Shown: one piece after another, positions 24,772 through 41,130 of the stretch
Layout of the letters: every line of letters begins with the position of its first letter
Position numbering within the stretch: position 1 is the stretch's first letter
Assembly: GCA_021731165.1 (NCBI GenBank)
Contig: JAKFXY010000064.1
Span: 1-42,449, forward strand
Direction: 5' to 3'
Origin: Acidobacteriota bacterium
GTDB lineage: Bacteria; Acidobacteriota; Vicinamibacteria; Vicinamibacterales; UBA2999
DNA: 42,449 nucleotides
Made by a program: the position numbers and the translations under genes
The notes under the pieces: generated by a model
The model's input: the letters and a program-made list of their open reading frames with translations, nothing else
Told to the model about the DNA's origin: nothing
Database searches by the model: none

Positions 24772-26364
24772 CTACGGCGTCTTCAACAAGAACGCGCGGC
24801 GGCGCTCGACAAAGTTCTTCAGGCTCCCTGCAGAGCCGCTGACGTCCGCCTCGAATGCTTCCGAGCTGTACAGCTTGCGGGTGTCTGCTTTCACGTCGGC
24901 TGCGATGATCGCCTGGTACGCCCGCACGAGCGGTTCGAGCCGGTTCCAGTCGAGCCACCGGCTCGCGATGTCTCGCACGTAGGTGAGATAGCGTGCGCGG
25001 AGCGACGGGACTGCCAGCAGCTTCGACCGGAGGGGCTTGGTCGCGTCGTCGAGGCCGACGAGCGGGTCGAGATCCACCCCGGCTTGCCCAAACCCCTGGA
25101 CACCGCGTCCGCCTGGAGGGAAGCCGGCGGGCGGGAAACCCGGAGGGAAGCCGCCCGGAGGACCACCACCCGGCCGCCCGCCAATGAAGCCTCGCCCGAA
25201 GCCCTCTTCCGCCAGACCTTCATTGACGTCGTGCGGCAGGATGTGGAACCGTCCCTTCTCGTCCTGGTAGATGCTGTAGTCGCTTGCGCGGGTCCAGTAG
25301 CCGTCGCTGTTGACGAGGGCCACTTCGAGCGCCAGGAACTTCAGCGCGCCGTCGACATCGAGGATCGGTTCGAGCGCCGCTTCCAGCTGGCTCGCAGGCG
25401 TCTCATTGAGGACACGGAACAGTCGAACGAGATCAGCCCACGGTGTGCCGTCGTCCCTGGTCTTGATCTCGTAGATGCGTTTGTAGGCCTCGGCATCCTC
25501 GCCGAGATAGCGCATCCCGCCCTGGCCGAAGGGGCTGCCCGGCACCTTCCAGCGCGCGCCCTTCGTGGACGCGAAGAAGTCGCGCGTGAAGTCCTTGTTG
25601 AACTGCTGAGCGTTCACGAAGATGCCCCAGCTCTCGCCGTTGATTGCCACCCGCACGTAATTGGTCTTGGGCGTCGGCACGTAGTGGCTGGCGATCTCCG
25701 CATACAGGACGGCGCGCACGAACGTGGGATCGCCGTTCGCGTTGAGCAGGTTCAACGTCTGATAGCCGTCGATTCGCTGATCGGCGTTGACGAAATCGAA
25801 CGCCAGGTTGAGCGACCGCTTTGAACCCGCGGGCACCATGAAGAACGACGACATGCCGCGGAAATGGACGCCGACGTCCGTGTAGACCTTGCCGTCAACC
25901 GTGGCGGTCGCCGGGATGTCCACGTCGGTGTTGTTGAACGCCGCGAGCTCCGACTCCCAGTCCGCGTTCTCGAACTGCAGGAAGATCGTGCGCAAGGTTG
26001 CGACATCGTAGAGTGGGATTCCGGGATAGGACCGTACATCGGCCGGTGTGAGCGGCCGGCCGGGAGAAGCCGGGGCAAAGCCTCGGCCACCGAAGCCGCC
26101 TGGGGGGCCGCCGGGCGCTCCCGGACCACCCGGTCCACCGCGACCGATCAAGGCGAAGGGGCCGCTGGCGGGCTGGTTTGCCAGCCACTCGCGCGCCGCG
26201 CGCCGCTCGGAGGTATTGAGACGGTTATCGTCGTTCTGGTCGAACCGCTCGACGATCTTCTGATCCTGTGGCATGGGAGGAAATCCACCCGCCGTTTGCG
26301 CGAGGCCTGGCCGCTGCAGCACCGCCGCCAGCCCAAGAACTCCCACCAGCACGAACTTGGTCAT
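24772..26364 (-). CDS. Exported CotH-family protein with EF-hand loop
   Basis: The 530-residue product has a signal peptide (about 1-23, ending RPGLAQ). Next comes a 12-residue EF-hand-like calcium loop, DQNDDNRLNTSE (42-53), then a collagen-like Gly/Pro stretch (about 74-95) and a CotH domain. CotH features include VGVHFRGMSSFF, SKRSLNLAFDF, TNYVRVAINGESWGIFVN and HDVNEG. CotH proteins are atypical protein kinases best known from spore coats; in non-spore-formers they are exported and of unknown target. A second Gly/Pro-rich stretch lies at about 392-420. Its start overlaps the stop of the upstream VTC-domain gene (ATGA), so the two are translated together. Confidence 0.85.
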   Translation of the reverse strand: MTKFVLVGVLGLAAVLQRPGLAQTAGGFPPMPQDQKIVERFDQNDDNRLNTSERRAAREWLANQPASGPFALIGRGGPGGPGAPGGPPGGFGGRGFAPASPGRPLTPADVRSYPGIPLYDVATLRTIFLQFENADWESELAAFNNTDVDIPATATVDGKVYTDVGVHFRGMSSFFMVPAGSKRSLNLAFDFVNADQRIDGYQTLNLLNANGDPTFVRAVLYAEIASHYVPTPKTNYVRVAINGESWGIFVNAQQFNKDFTRDFFASTKGARWKVPGSPFGQGGMRYLGEDAEAYKRIYEIKTRDDGTPWADLVRLFRVLNETPASQLEAALEPILDVDGALKFLALEVALVNSDGYWTRASDYSIYQDEKGRFHILPHDVNEGLAEEGFGRGFIGGRPGGGPPGGFPPGFPPAGFPPGGRGVQGFGQAGVDLDPLVGLDDATKPLRSKLLAVPSLRARYLTYVRDIASRWLDWNRLEPLVRAYQAIIAADVKADTRKLYSSEAFEADVSGSAGSLKNFVERRRAFLLKTP

Positions 26365-27101
26365 GGAGCCTTCACCACGCTGTGATCCGGTGCCTCGTGC
26401 ATGGCGACCTGAGCGACGTGCCCCAGCACCATCATGCCGAGGCGATACTTGGACGCCGTCTGCGTCTGAAGGGCGAACTCTTCCACAAGGCGCTTGAAGA
26501 CCGCGGGGAGGTCCACCCGGTACTTCAGCTCGAGAACCATGCGCCGGTGGAGCACGGGCACACCGGCATCCGCGCCGAAGCGCACATCCTCAGCCGGGGC
26601 CACGCGGATGCCTTCGTCCAGCGTCAACCGGGCCAGAGTGCCGTCAACTGCCGCGGTGCGGGCCGTGCGCTGGTAGGAGACCTGGCAGACGGGCGACAGG
26701 CGGCGAAGCTGCAGACGCTGATGAAACCACTCGGCCGACCAGCTCGGGTCCGAATCCGGCTGCATCAGACGATCCAACACGTCCAGTGAAGCGCGGGTCC
26801 GGCGCTTCACCACCATGTGCGGCCTTCGAAGCTTCCGCTCGAGAAAAATGACATCGGCCTCCGTGTATCTCCGGACACGGAACTTGGCCCGGGCAAAGGA
26901 CCCCCTGCGGTGGAACACGTCGTGGTCCTCGGTGTCGAAGTACAGGCTGACGGTCTCGTACTCGTCGCCGAAGGGTCCCGTACCATGAGGATCGGGATCA
27001 AGGTGGGCTCTCACCCACTCACGAATCTGGACGCCCAGGTCGTGGTCCACGACGAACTTGATCTCTGACGCGAACGTGCGGGCTTCCCTCGTGTCTGTCA
27101 C
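26361..27101 (-). CDS. VTC-domain (polyphosphate polymerase-like) protein
   Basis: Read from the GTG at 27101 the protein has about 246 residues; the 47 codons upstream up to 27242 look non-coding. The triphosphate-tunnel features of VTC/CYTH proteins are present: EIKFVVDHDLG near the start, YFDTEDHDVF, KFRVRRYTE, FLERKLRRPHMVVKRR and MVLELKYR near the end. These basic and acidic residues line the tunnel that binds phosphates and a metal. In yeast VTC domains polymerise phosphate; bacterial versions are usually genetically linked to CotH and a DUF4956 membrane protein. CotH follows with a 4-base overlap; no DUF4956 gene is here. Biochemical activity is inferred. Confidence 0.82.
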   Translation of the reverse strand: MTDTREARTFASEIKFVVDHDLGVQIREWVRAHLDPDPHGTGPFGDEYETVSLYFDTEDHDVFHRRGSFARAKFRVRRYTEADVIFLERKLRRPHMVVKRRTRASLDVLDRLMQPDSDPSWSAEWFHQRLQLRRLSPVCQVSYQRTARTAAVDGTLARLTLDEGIRVAPAEDVRFGADAGVPVLHRRMVLELKYRVDLPAVFKRLVEEFALQTQTASKYRLGMMVLGHVAQVAMHEAPDHSVVKAP

Positions 27102-27178
27102 GCCCCCAACATACGACGGCCGTGGGGAGAACGATACACGGAAGTTACATGAACGTCTTGGGATAGATTGATGGGGCC

Positions 27179-28165
27179 TTGCTGGTCTCCATCCCGCGGT
27201 GGATCGCGCGTCTCCCCCTCCTTGTCGCCGCCTGCACGGCACCGGCGATTCTCCTGGAAGCCCAGCCTGGGGCGCCGCTCCTGCTTTCGCAGCTCACCTG
27301 GTTCGACCGCACGGGACGAGCACTCGGCACGATCGGTACGCTGGCCGACCACGGGAATATCGAGCTCTCGCCAGACGGACGCACGGCAGCCGCGGCCGTC
27401 AACGATCGGGAGCTGGGCACACACGACATCTGGATGTACCCGACCAGCGGCGGAACCCGCACGAGGTTCACGTCGGATTCCACTGACGAGAACTGGCTCA
27501 TCTTCGGCCCCGACAGTGCCCGTGTGATCTTCAACTCCTTCGGCCCCGGACGCCTGGACCTGTTCCAAGCGCCGGCCTCAAACAGCGCGGGCCGCCGTGT
27601 GCTCCTGGATGACGCCGTGGCCAAGTGGCCGGTGAGTTGGTCGCCAGACGGCCAGCATCTCCTCTACGTCACCAGTACCCCTGACACCGGCAACGATATC
27701 TGGGTGCTTCCGCTGACCGGCGATCGCCGGCCGTTCCCGTTCCTGAACGGACCCGAATCCGAGAACTGGGCGGCGTTCTCGCCGGATGGGCGATGGGTTG
27801 TGTTCAGCTCGACGGCGACCGGCCGAAGCGAGGTCTACGTCACGGGGTTTCCAGACGGAGGTGGATTTGGACAGATATCGGAAACAGGTGGAAGCCAGGC
27901 GCGCTGGCGCCGTAACGGCGAGATTGTCTATCTTGCGCCGGACCGTCGGTTGATGGCAGCCAAGATGCGCGTGGACGGGAACGAGATTGAGCTGCTCGGC
28001 GTCGAGGAACTCTTCGCGATCACGTTCCCTTATGGTTCGTACCACGCCTTCGACGTCACCGCAGACGGTCAGCGCATCCTGGTGAACACAACGATCGTGT
28101 CACCAGACTCCCCGACCCTCACTGTCTCGAACGAGGTTCCGGCTACGGCTTCGCGGGTTCCCTAG
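27179..28165 (+). CDS. Exported PD40/TolB-like beta-propeller protein
   Basis: The 328-residue chain starts at a TTG (no in-frame ATG nearby) with a signal peptide of about 29 residues ending LLEAQ. It then has repeated PD40 motifs: IELSPDGRTAAAA, VSWSPDGQHLLYV, AAFSPDGRWVVFSS and DVTADGQRILVN. The wording VYVTGFPDGGGFGQISETGG and ARWRRNGEIVYL is the same as in the C-terminal propeller of many acidobacterial Ser/Thr kinases. Here no kinase domain precedes it. It is divergent from the VTC gene; its TAG stop overlaps the last codon of the convergent DUF2306-like remnant in a shared CTAG. Probably a periplasmic binding module. Confidence 0.75.
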   Translation: MLVSIPRWIARLPLLVAACTAPAILLEAQPGAPLLLSQLTWFDRTGRALGTIGTLADHGNIELSPDGRTAAAAVNDRELGTHDIWMYPTSGGTRTRFTSDSTDENWLIFGPDSARVIFNSFGPGRLDLFQAPASNSAGRRVLLDDAVAKWPVSWSPDGQHLLYVTSTPDTGNDIWVLPLTGDRRPFPFLNGPESENWAAFSPDGRWVVFSSTATGRSEVYVTGFPDGGGFGQISETGGSQARWRRNGEIVYLAPDRRLMAAKMRVDGNEIELLGVEELFAITFPYGSYHAFDVTADGQRILVNTTIVSPDSPTLTVSNEVPATASRVP

Positions 28166-28538
28166 AGAACCTGCGATTTCAAGAGGTGCGCTCCCGGCGC
28201 CTGACGAGTGGCGGTGGCCGCCAGAAGGCCCACGTACGACCCGCACATCAGTACGCATGGTTTCCCACCCACCGTCCTGCTGGCTTCCGACTCCAGGCGA
28301 AGGATGCCCCGGCGACGATCGTCGCCAGGCTCAGCAGCGCCGCCACGTGAAACGGGCTGAACTCGCCCGTCAACCGGTAAATCCACAGGGCGCTCGCGTT
28401 GACGCCCACCATGCTGCCGGTGTACACCCATCCGACGCTCCGGTGGCACCTCGTTCCCTTACGCCCCTGCGTGACAAGCAGGCCTGAGACGAGCGCCGCG
28501 ACCGCCAGGCCGATGTGGATTCTTGCAACGATCGGCAT
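28162..28538 (-). pseudogene. DUF2306-like small membrane protein, frameshifted
   Basis: From the ATG at 28538, three bases after the nuclease stop codon, the frame reads RIHIGLAVAALVSG, CHRSVGWVYTGSMVGVNASA and FSPFHVAALLSLATIVAG. This is the pattern of small DUF2306-type membrane proteins. It stops at 28248 just after GNHAY. The missing family ending, MCGSYVGLLAA, continues in another frame from 28248 to the TAG at 28162. Removing two bases (TG in TACTGATG) near 28250 joins the halves as HAYMCGSYVGLLAA, giving about 125 residues. Either a genuine frameshift or a sequencing/assembly error. Same strand and probably same transcript as the S1/P1 nuclease. Confidence 0.65.
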
Positions 28539-28541
28539 CGC

Positions 28542-29408
28542 CTACCGTTTCGGGGGAACCGTGGACAGGCTACGGTTGAGCACCGCCGCAAGCCTCACGC
28601 CGCCCAGCGCGAGCCGCTCGTCGACGACTGAGATCTGCGCGCGGTAGTAGGCCTCGTCGGCATCGGCGCCTGACGCAAGCATCGAAGCGTTGGCGAGGGC
28701 AAGTGATTCCATGGCCCATTCCGCGGGAACGCCGGTAGGCCTCGCTTTCAGCCTACGCTGCGCAACCTGCTGCTCGAGCAGCTTTACGTACTCGACGTCA
28801 TTCAGCCGCCGGTGCGCGATGAGTTGCGTATCCCACACGCTGTGCAGGTTGCAGCGTATCGGTCTGGCTGGATCGCCACCACAGCTCTCGGACCCGAACA
28901 CCTTCACAAGGATGCCGTTTCCCCCACGCTCCACGGCCGTGGCGTGCAAGGGCTGGTGGAGATCGCCGATGAAGTGCACGAGGAACTTCAGTGCAATCGC
29001 ACGGTCCGCTCGGTCGAGCTTCGTGTTCGCCAGCCGCTCCTCGTTGTACCGAATGCGATCGATCGCACAGTCGCGCCAGATGTCGCCGCGTGCCCCCATG
29101 GCAACACCGGGCTGGCGCGGACAGTCCCGGTCACGGTCGTAGCCCCTGGCGTCTGGTGGGATGTTCACGTAGTGCCAGGTCGCGGTCTGATTTACGCCCA
29201 CGAGATATTCGTCGGCCCAGGAGGCAACGTCAGCGAGGTTCTCCGGCCCGAGCAGCCACTGGACGTTCTGTCTGGCCACCGGTGTGAGCTGGTTCGTGGC
29301 CACGAGCGCCACGAGCCGGTGCCCCTGCAAGCCCCAGGCATGAAGAGTGGCCGAGACGGCAAGCGTTGCGAGTACCAGGGCGCAGCCCCGCCACATTCGG
29401 TTCCGCAT
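28542..29408 (-). CDS. Secreted S1/P1-type zinc nuclease
   Basis: S1/P1 nucleases cut single-stranded DNA and RNA with three zinc ions. A signal peptide precedes HAWG, and cleavage after Ala24 would expose Trp25, whose N-terminus is a zinc ligand in this family. Further ligands are visible in GLQGHR (His30), SWADEY, TWHYVNIP, FLVHFIGDLHQPLH and LHSVWDTQL. The ATG at 29408 has GGAG at proper spacing and gives 288 residues; the frame extends to 29435. Probably periplasmic or secreted, scavenging nucleotides. The DUF2306-like remnant follows after three bases. Confidence 0.9.
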   Translation of the reverse strand: MRNRMWRGCALVLATLAVSATLHAWGLQGHRLVALVATNQLTPVARQNVQWLLGPENLADVASWADEYLVGVNQTATWHYVNIPPDARGYDRDRDCPRQPGVAMGARGDIWRDCAIDRIRYNEERLANTKLDRADRAIALKFLVHFIGDLHQPLHATAVERGGNGILVKVFGSESCGGDPARPIRCNLHSVWDTQLIAHRRLNDVEYVKLLEQQVAQRRLKARPTGVPAEWAMESLALANASMLASGADADEAYYRAQISVVDERLALGGVRLAAVLNRSLSTVPPKR

Positions 29409-29509
29409 CCAAGCTCCGATCAGGACTTTATGCACGACCGTATCCCAGGCAAACGCTGGGGCCCATCGCCTGGATTGTCCCTACGCGAGGCACCCTTCAA
29501 CACCGAGAT

Positions 29510-29815
29510 TCACGTCCACTGCTTGCCGATCGTGTCGAGACCAGCCCGGCCAAGATCTTCCGGCGTCATCGCGATTCGGAACTCGACCTCCGCATTGAAA
29601 GTGAGGAACCAGGGTTCCGCCAGAGCCGGAATCTCGGAGGCGTCCTTGACGGTGACGACAAGGGTGGCACCGCGCTTCCCGTGGTGTTCGGAAAAGTACA
29701 CGGCTTCAGGCTTGATGCTCGCGAGAATCTTCTGGATCTTGGCTCCTGCAGAACCGTCACGCACAGCGGAGTTGAAGGGCTCGAGGGGGAACTGGACGTG
29801 CACGAGCATACGCAT
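29510..29815 (-). CDS. Conserved hypothetical protein, 101 residues
   Basis: The start ATG has GGAGG at six bases and the product is compact, without signal or membrane segment. It opens MRMLVHVQFPLEPFNS, has KIQKILASIKPEAVYF, HHGKRGATLVVTVKDAS and ends PEDLGRAGLDTIGK. Similar short proteins are widespread in soil bacteria and annotated as hypothetical; the alternating strand-helix pattern suggests a dimeric alpha+beta-barrel-like fold. It lies between the rpoC terminator and the nuclease gene on the same strand. The function is unknown. Confidence 0.75.
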   Translation of the reverse strand: MRMLVHVQFPLEPFNSAVRDGSAGAKIQKILASIKPEAVYFSEHHGKRGATLVVTVKDASEIPALAEPWFLTFNAEVEFRIAMTPEDLGRAGLDTIGKQWT

Positions 29816-29932
29816 GCGCTGCCTCCGGAAGTCTCGGGTTGTTGTGAAACTGAATAGACCCGGATCCTAGCACGCAGGCGCGCGTGATCTTCAGCGACGT
29901 TGGCAACCGTGTTCGCGAACTGGGCGCCGCCG

Positions 29933-29966
29933 AAAGACAAAAGGCACGGAGACGAATCTCCGTGCC
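29933..29966 (-). terminator. Rho-independent terminator of the rpoBC operon (UUCG loop)
   Basis: On the minus strand GGCACGGAGA, loop TTCG, TCTCCGTGCC forms a perfect 10-bp stem, followed by TTTTGTCTTT. It lies about 95 bases after the rpoC stop codon in transcription direction. A UUCG tetraloop and a U-rich tail are the classical layout. Confidence 0.85.
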
Positions 29967-30033
29967 CTCCAGCGTGCCACGCCGAAGCCTTCTGGCGACG
30001 GCGGGTGATCTTCGTGACCTTCGTGGGGAACGA

Positions 30034-30059
30034 AGGGCGGCCGGCCGTGGAGGCCCGCC

Positions 30060-30062
<3 letters not shown>
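30034..30062. repeat. Palindromic repeat overlapping the rpoC stop codon
   Basis: Read on the minus strand, TAGGGCGGGCC is the rpoC stop codon plus the left arm; the right arm GGCCGCCCT follows about ten bases on. An imperfect member of the GTAGGG(G)CGGG family. Confidence 0.55.
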
Positions 30063-34289
<4,227 letters not shown>

Positions 34290-34305
34290 ATGGATGCTTC
34301 GCTAT

Positions 34306-34390
34306 GAAGTAGGCGGTGTGCAGTAGGCAGTCGGCAGAACCACCATTCTGCCGTGCTGCCCTCCGCCCACTGTCTACTGTCTACTGCCTA

Positions 34391-34394
<4 letters not shown>
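34306..34394. repeat. AGTAGGCAGT-type inverted repeat between rpoB and rpoC
   Basis: The left part reads AGTAGGCGGT and GCAGTAGGCAGT, the right part ACTGTCTACTGTCTACTGCC then TACTAG, with a central hairpin GGCAGAA-CCACCA-TTCTGCC (34333-34352). The right end supplies the rpoB TAG stop codon. A second member lies at 41046-41130. Confidence 0.8.
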
Positions 34395-38695
<4,301 letters not shown>

Positions 38696-38703
38696 CGGTG
38701 GCT

Positions 38704-38717
38704 GATCCTCGAGGATC
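38704..38717. promoter_or_regulatory. Palindrome containing the rpoB ribosome binding site
   Basis: GATCCTCGAGGATC is a perfect 14-base palindrome ending 8 bases before the rpoB ATG. Its GAGGA is the only Shine-Dalgarno candidate, about 10 bases from the ATG. If it folds on itself or in a dimer it could limit rpoB translation. Confidence 0.4.
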
Positions 38718-38737
38718 GGAGTCAACAAGAAAGAGCG

Positions 38738-38764
38738 GGGATGAGCCCGGTAAGGGCCCATCCC
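38738..38764 (-). terminator. Candidate attenuator hairpin between rplL and rpoB
   Basis: On the minus strand GGGATGGGCCC, loop TTACC, GGGCTCATCCC forms an 11-bp stem with one G-U pair, followed by CGCTCTTTCTTG. The position between rplL and rpoB is where partial terminators set the ribosomal-protein to polymerase ratio in other bacteria. The tail is only moderately U-rich, so partial read-through is expected. Confidence 0.55.
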
Positions 38765-38795
38765 TGTATGACGTGCCGGACGGCCTGACGGCCGC

Positions 38796-39182
38796 CTACG
38801 TGATGCTTACCTTGGCGCCGACTTCCTCGAATTTCTTCTTGATGGCATCGGCCTCGTCCTTGGTCACGCCTTCCTTGAGCGCCTTCGGCGCGGCCTCGAC
38901 CAGATCCTTGGCCTCCTTCAGGCCGAGAGAGGTGACCTCGCGGACGACCTTGATCACTTTGATCTTCTCTCCGCCGACTTCCGTCAGATTGACCGTGAAC
39001 TCGGTCTTCTCCTCGGCTGGCGCGGCAGCCCCGCCGCCGCCCACCGCCACGCCCGGCATCGCCATCGGCATCGCCGCGGACACACCCAGCTCAGATTCGA
39101 GCGCCTTGACGAGCTGCGAGAGCTCCATGACGCTGATGCCCTTGATGTACTCGATCACCTGCTGCTGATTCACGTCGGCCAT
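38796..39182 (-). CDS. rplL: Ribosomal protein bL12 (L7/L12)
   Basis: The stalk protein recruits translation factors to the ribosome. The N-terminal dimer domain ([20 protein letters not shown]) is followed by an Ala/Gly/Met-rich hinge (about 38-58) and the C-terminal domain with [20 protein letters not shown]. About 128 residues from the ATG at 39182, which has AGGAG at six bases; an ATG two codons earlier overlaps this site and is unlikely. It follows rplJ across an unusual repeat of about 80 bases and precedes rpoB with an attenuator-like hairpin between them. Confidence 0.97.
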   Translation of the reverse strand: MADVNQQQVIEYIKGISVMELSQLVKALESELGVSAAMPMAMPGVAVGGGGAAAPAEEKTEFTVNLTEVGGEKIKVIKVVREVTSLGLKEAKDLVEAAPKALKEGVTKDEADAIKKKFEEVGAKVSIT

Positions 39183-39193
39183 TTCCATCTCCT

Positions 39194-39274
39194 GTAGGGC
39201 GGGCCCTTGCGGCCCGCCGTTATGGCGGCCCGCAAAGGGCCGCCCCACGAATCACGGCGGTCGCCCGCCCCTAC
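39194..39274. repeat. Large palindromic repeat between rplJ and rplL
   Basis: The outer arms GTAGGGCGGGC and GCGGTCGCCCGCCCCTAC face each other, and inner arms GCCCTTGCGGCCCGCC and GGCGGCCCGCAAAGGGC form a long imperfect hairpin. On the minus strand the first TAG is the rplJ stop codon. The other end lies directly before the rplL ribosome binding site. Confidence 0.75.
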
Positions 39275-39804
39275 GATTCCGATTCCTTCTTCTTCTGCTC
39301 CACCTGCACGAGCACCGACATCAAATCGCGCGGAGCTGCGGCCAGCACCGTGACGATCTGCTGCATGGGCGCTTGCAGCACGAAGAGCAGCTTCGCGTAG
39401 AGCTCGGGCCTGCCAGGCAACGCGGCGAGGTCGGACACCTCCGCCGGCTTGATGGGCCGGCCCTGCACCACCGCCGCCTTAATCGACAGCGTCGGCGCGG
39501 TCTTCATGAACGCCGACAGCGCCTTCGCCAGCGCCACCGCGTCGTCACCCGTATAGGCGATCGCCGTCATCCCTTCGAAATGCGGTTCGAGGGATGCCAG
39601 CTTCGTACCCGTGCTGGCCCGTCTGGCGATCGTGTTCTTGAGAACTCTGTACTGGGCCCGGGCGCCGCGTAATTGCCGGCGCAGCTCCGTGACCTGTGGA
39701 ACATCCAGTCCCTTGTAGTCCACCAGGATCGCCGTATCGGCCGCCCTGAAGGCCGAAGACAAATCCTGGAGCTCCTGTTCCTTCTCCGCTCGCGTGACAG
39801 CCAT
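39271..39804 (-). CDS. rplJ: Ribosomal protein uL10
   Basis: L10 anchors the bL12 stalk on the large subunit. The 177 residues start MAVTRAEKEQELQDLSSAF, followed by ILVDYKGLDVPQVTELRRQL and YRVLKNTIARRA, the standard rRNA-binding part. The end (VLVQVEQKKKESES) is the stalk-binding helix. AGGAG precedes the ATG. The gap to rplA is only nine bases, so there is no room for the L10 leader RNA known in some phyla. The stop TAG is provided by the palindromic repeat at 39194-39274. Confidence 0.97.
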   Translation of the reverse strand: MAVTRAEKEQELQDLSSAFRAADTAILVDYKGLDVPQVTELRRQLRGARAQYRVLKNTIARRASTGTKLASLEPHFEGMTAIAYTGDDAVALAKALSAFMKTAPTLSIKAAVVQGRPIKPAEVSDLAALPGRPELYAKLLFVLQAPMQQIVTVLAAAPRDLMSVLVQVEQKKKESES

Positions 39805-39813
39805 CGCTCGCTC

Positions 39814-40518
39814 CTAATGCTTCTGCCGCTCGTCGATGTGGGCGGTGTCAATTGCGACGCCAGGCCCCATCGTGGAGGACACGGTGACTGACTTGAGGTA
39901 CTTGCCCTTGGCCGCCGACGGCTTCGCCTTGACCACGCTGTCGACGAGGGCGTGGGCGTTGGCCACGAGGTTCTCGGTTGGAAACGACGCTTTTCCGACC
40001 GGTGCGTGGATGATTCCCGTCTTATCGACGCGGAACTCCACCTTGCCGGCCTTGATCTCCTTGATCGCCTGCGCGACGTTCGGCGTCACCGTACCGGTCT
40101 TCGGGTTCGGCATGAGACCACGTGGACCGAGCACCTTGCCGAGACGCCCGACGCCACGCATCATGTCCGGCGTGGCCACGACCGCGTCAAAGTCGATCCA
40201 GCCGCCGAGGATCTTCTCGACCATCTCGTCGCCGCCGACAAAGTCGGCGCCCGCCTCGGTGGCCTCCTTCTGCTTGTCAGCGCCGGCAATGGCCAGCACC
40301 CGCTTGCTCTTGCCGAGGCCGTGCGGAAGGACGACCGTGCCGCGCACCATCTGGTCCGCGTGCTTGGGATCGACCCCGAGCCGCAGTGTCAGCTCCACCG
40401 TCTCGTCGAACTTCGCGTACTTCACCCTCTGGACAAGGGGAATCGCTTCTTCGATCAGGTAGGTCCGGTCTTCAACCTGCGCCGCCGCAGCCGTGAACTT
40501 CTTGCCGTGCTTTCCCAT
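39814..40518 (-). CDS. rplA: Ribosomal protein uL1
   Basis: L1 binds 23S rRNA at the L1 stalk and in many bacteria represses its own operon. The 234 residues start [20 protein letters not shown] and include [57 protein letters not shown] (the signature) and a C-terminal [18 protein letters not shown] lies just before the ATG. It follows rplK over a gap of about 100 bases that holds a palindromic repeat. Confidence 0.98.
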   Translation of the reverse strand: MGKHGKKFTAAAAQVEDRTYLIEEAIPLVQRVKYAKFDETVELTLRLGVDPKHADQMVRGTVVLPHGLGKSKRVLAIAGADKQKEATEAGADFVGGDEMVEKILGGWIDFDAVVATPDMMRGVGRLGKVLGPRGLMPNPKTGTVTPNVAQAIKEIKAGKVEFRVDKTGIIHAPVGKASFPTENLVANAHALVDSVVKAKPSAAKGKYLKSVTVSSTMGPGVAIDTAHIDERQKH

Positions 40519-40567
40519 GTGCCTCCTTGTGGTGCTAGCGGAGCCGACGCTCCTCCCACGGTGAACC

Positions 40568-40613
40568 AGGCGGACCTGAAGGTCCGCCTCTACGGCGGGT
40601 CTTCAGACCCGCC
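40568..40613. repeat. Double palindromic intergenic repeat (copy 2)
   Basis: AGGCGGACC, TGAA, GGTCCGCCT is a perfect 9-bp hairpin; CTAC and then GGCGGGTCTTCAGACCCGCC follow as a second hairpin. The same pair, less perfect and wider apart, is at 18317-18374. This copy lies between rplK and rplA, five bases from the rplK stop codon. Confidence 0.85.
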
Positions 40614-40617
40614 TGTC

Positions 40618-41043
40618 TTACCCGACGACGTCTATTCCCATCGACCGTGCCGTTCCACGGACGGTCTTGATGGCCGCATCGAGATCCTGGCAATTCAGGT
40701 CAGGCATCTTCGTCTTCGCGATGTCCTCGACCTGCTTGGCTGTTACGGTGCCGACCTTGTTGCGGTTCGGTTCAGCAGATCCCTTGGCGAGATTGGCCAC
40801 CTTCTTCAACAGCACCGAGGCAGGTGGCGTCTTCGTGATGAAGCTGTAGCTGCGATCCGCGTAGACGGTCACCACGACCGGAATGATCAGGCCGTCTTCC
40901 TTTGCGGTCTTTGCGTTGAAGTTCTTGCAGAAGTCCATGATGTTCACGCCGTGCGGACCGAGAGCGGTGCCGACAGGCGGGGCGGGCGTGGCCTTGCCCG
41001 CGGGAATCTGCAACTTCACCATTGCCTGGATCTTTTTTGCCAT
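40618..41043 (-). CDS. rplK: Ribosomal protein uL11
   Basis: L11 lies in the GTPase-associated centre. The 141 residues start [20 protein letters not shown] followed by [16 protein letters not shown]; the C-terminal rRNA-binding domain includes [20 protein letters not shown] and [10 protein letters not shown]. Length and wording are standard. It sits between nusG and rplA; the gap to nusG holds an AGTAGGCAGT-type repeat. Confidence 0.98.
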   Translation of the reverse strand: MAKKIQAMVKLQIPAGKATPAPPVGTALGPHGVNIMDFCKNFNAKTAKEDGLIIPVVVTVYADRSYSFITKTPPASVLLKKVANLAKGSAEPNRNKVGTVTAKQVEDIAKTKMPDLNCQDLDAAIKTVRGTARSMGIDVVG

Positions 41044-41045
41044 AT

Positions 41046-41130
41046 GTCAGTAAGCAGTAAGCAGTTGGCAGCGGGGCAGCAAGTCAGATCAGAGATCTGT
41101 CTCACTGCATACCGCCTACCGCATACTCAG
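41046..41130. repeat. AGTAGGCAGT-type inverted repeat between nusG and rplK
   Basis: The left part has CAGTAAGCAGTAAGCAGTTG followed by GCAG, the right part ACTGCATACCGCCTACCGCA and TACT, with an AGAT/ATCT core between. It is a diverged copy of the element at 34306-34394. It abuts both the rplK start (left) and the nusG stop (right). Confidence 0.75.

Noticed and set aside
38696-38761. Upstream extension of rpoB to an ATG at 38761
   Set aside because: The extra 22 residues are encoded by the attenuator-like hairpin, while [15 protein letters not shown] fits the usual start region.
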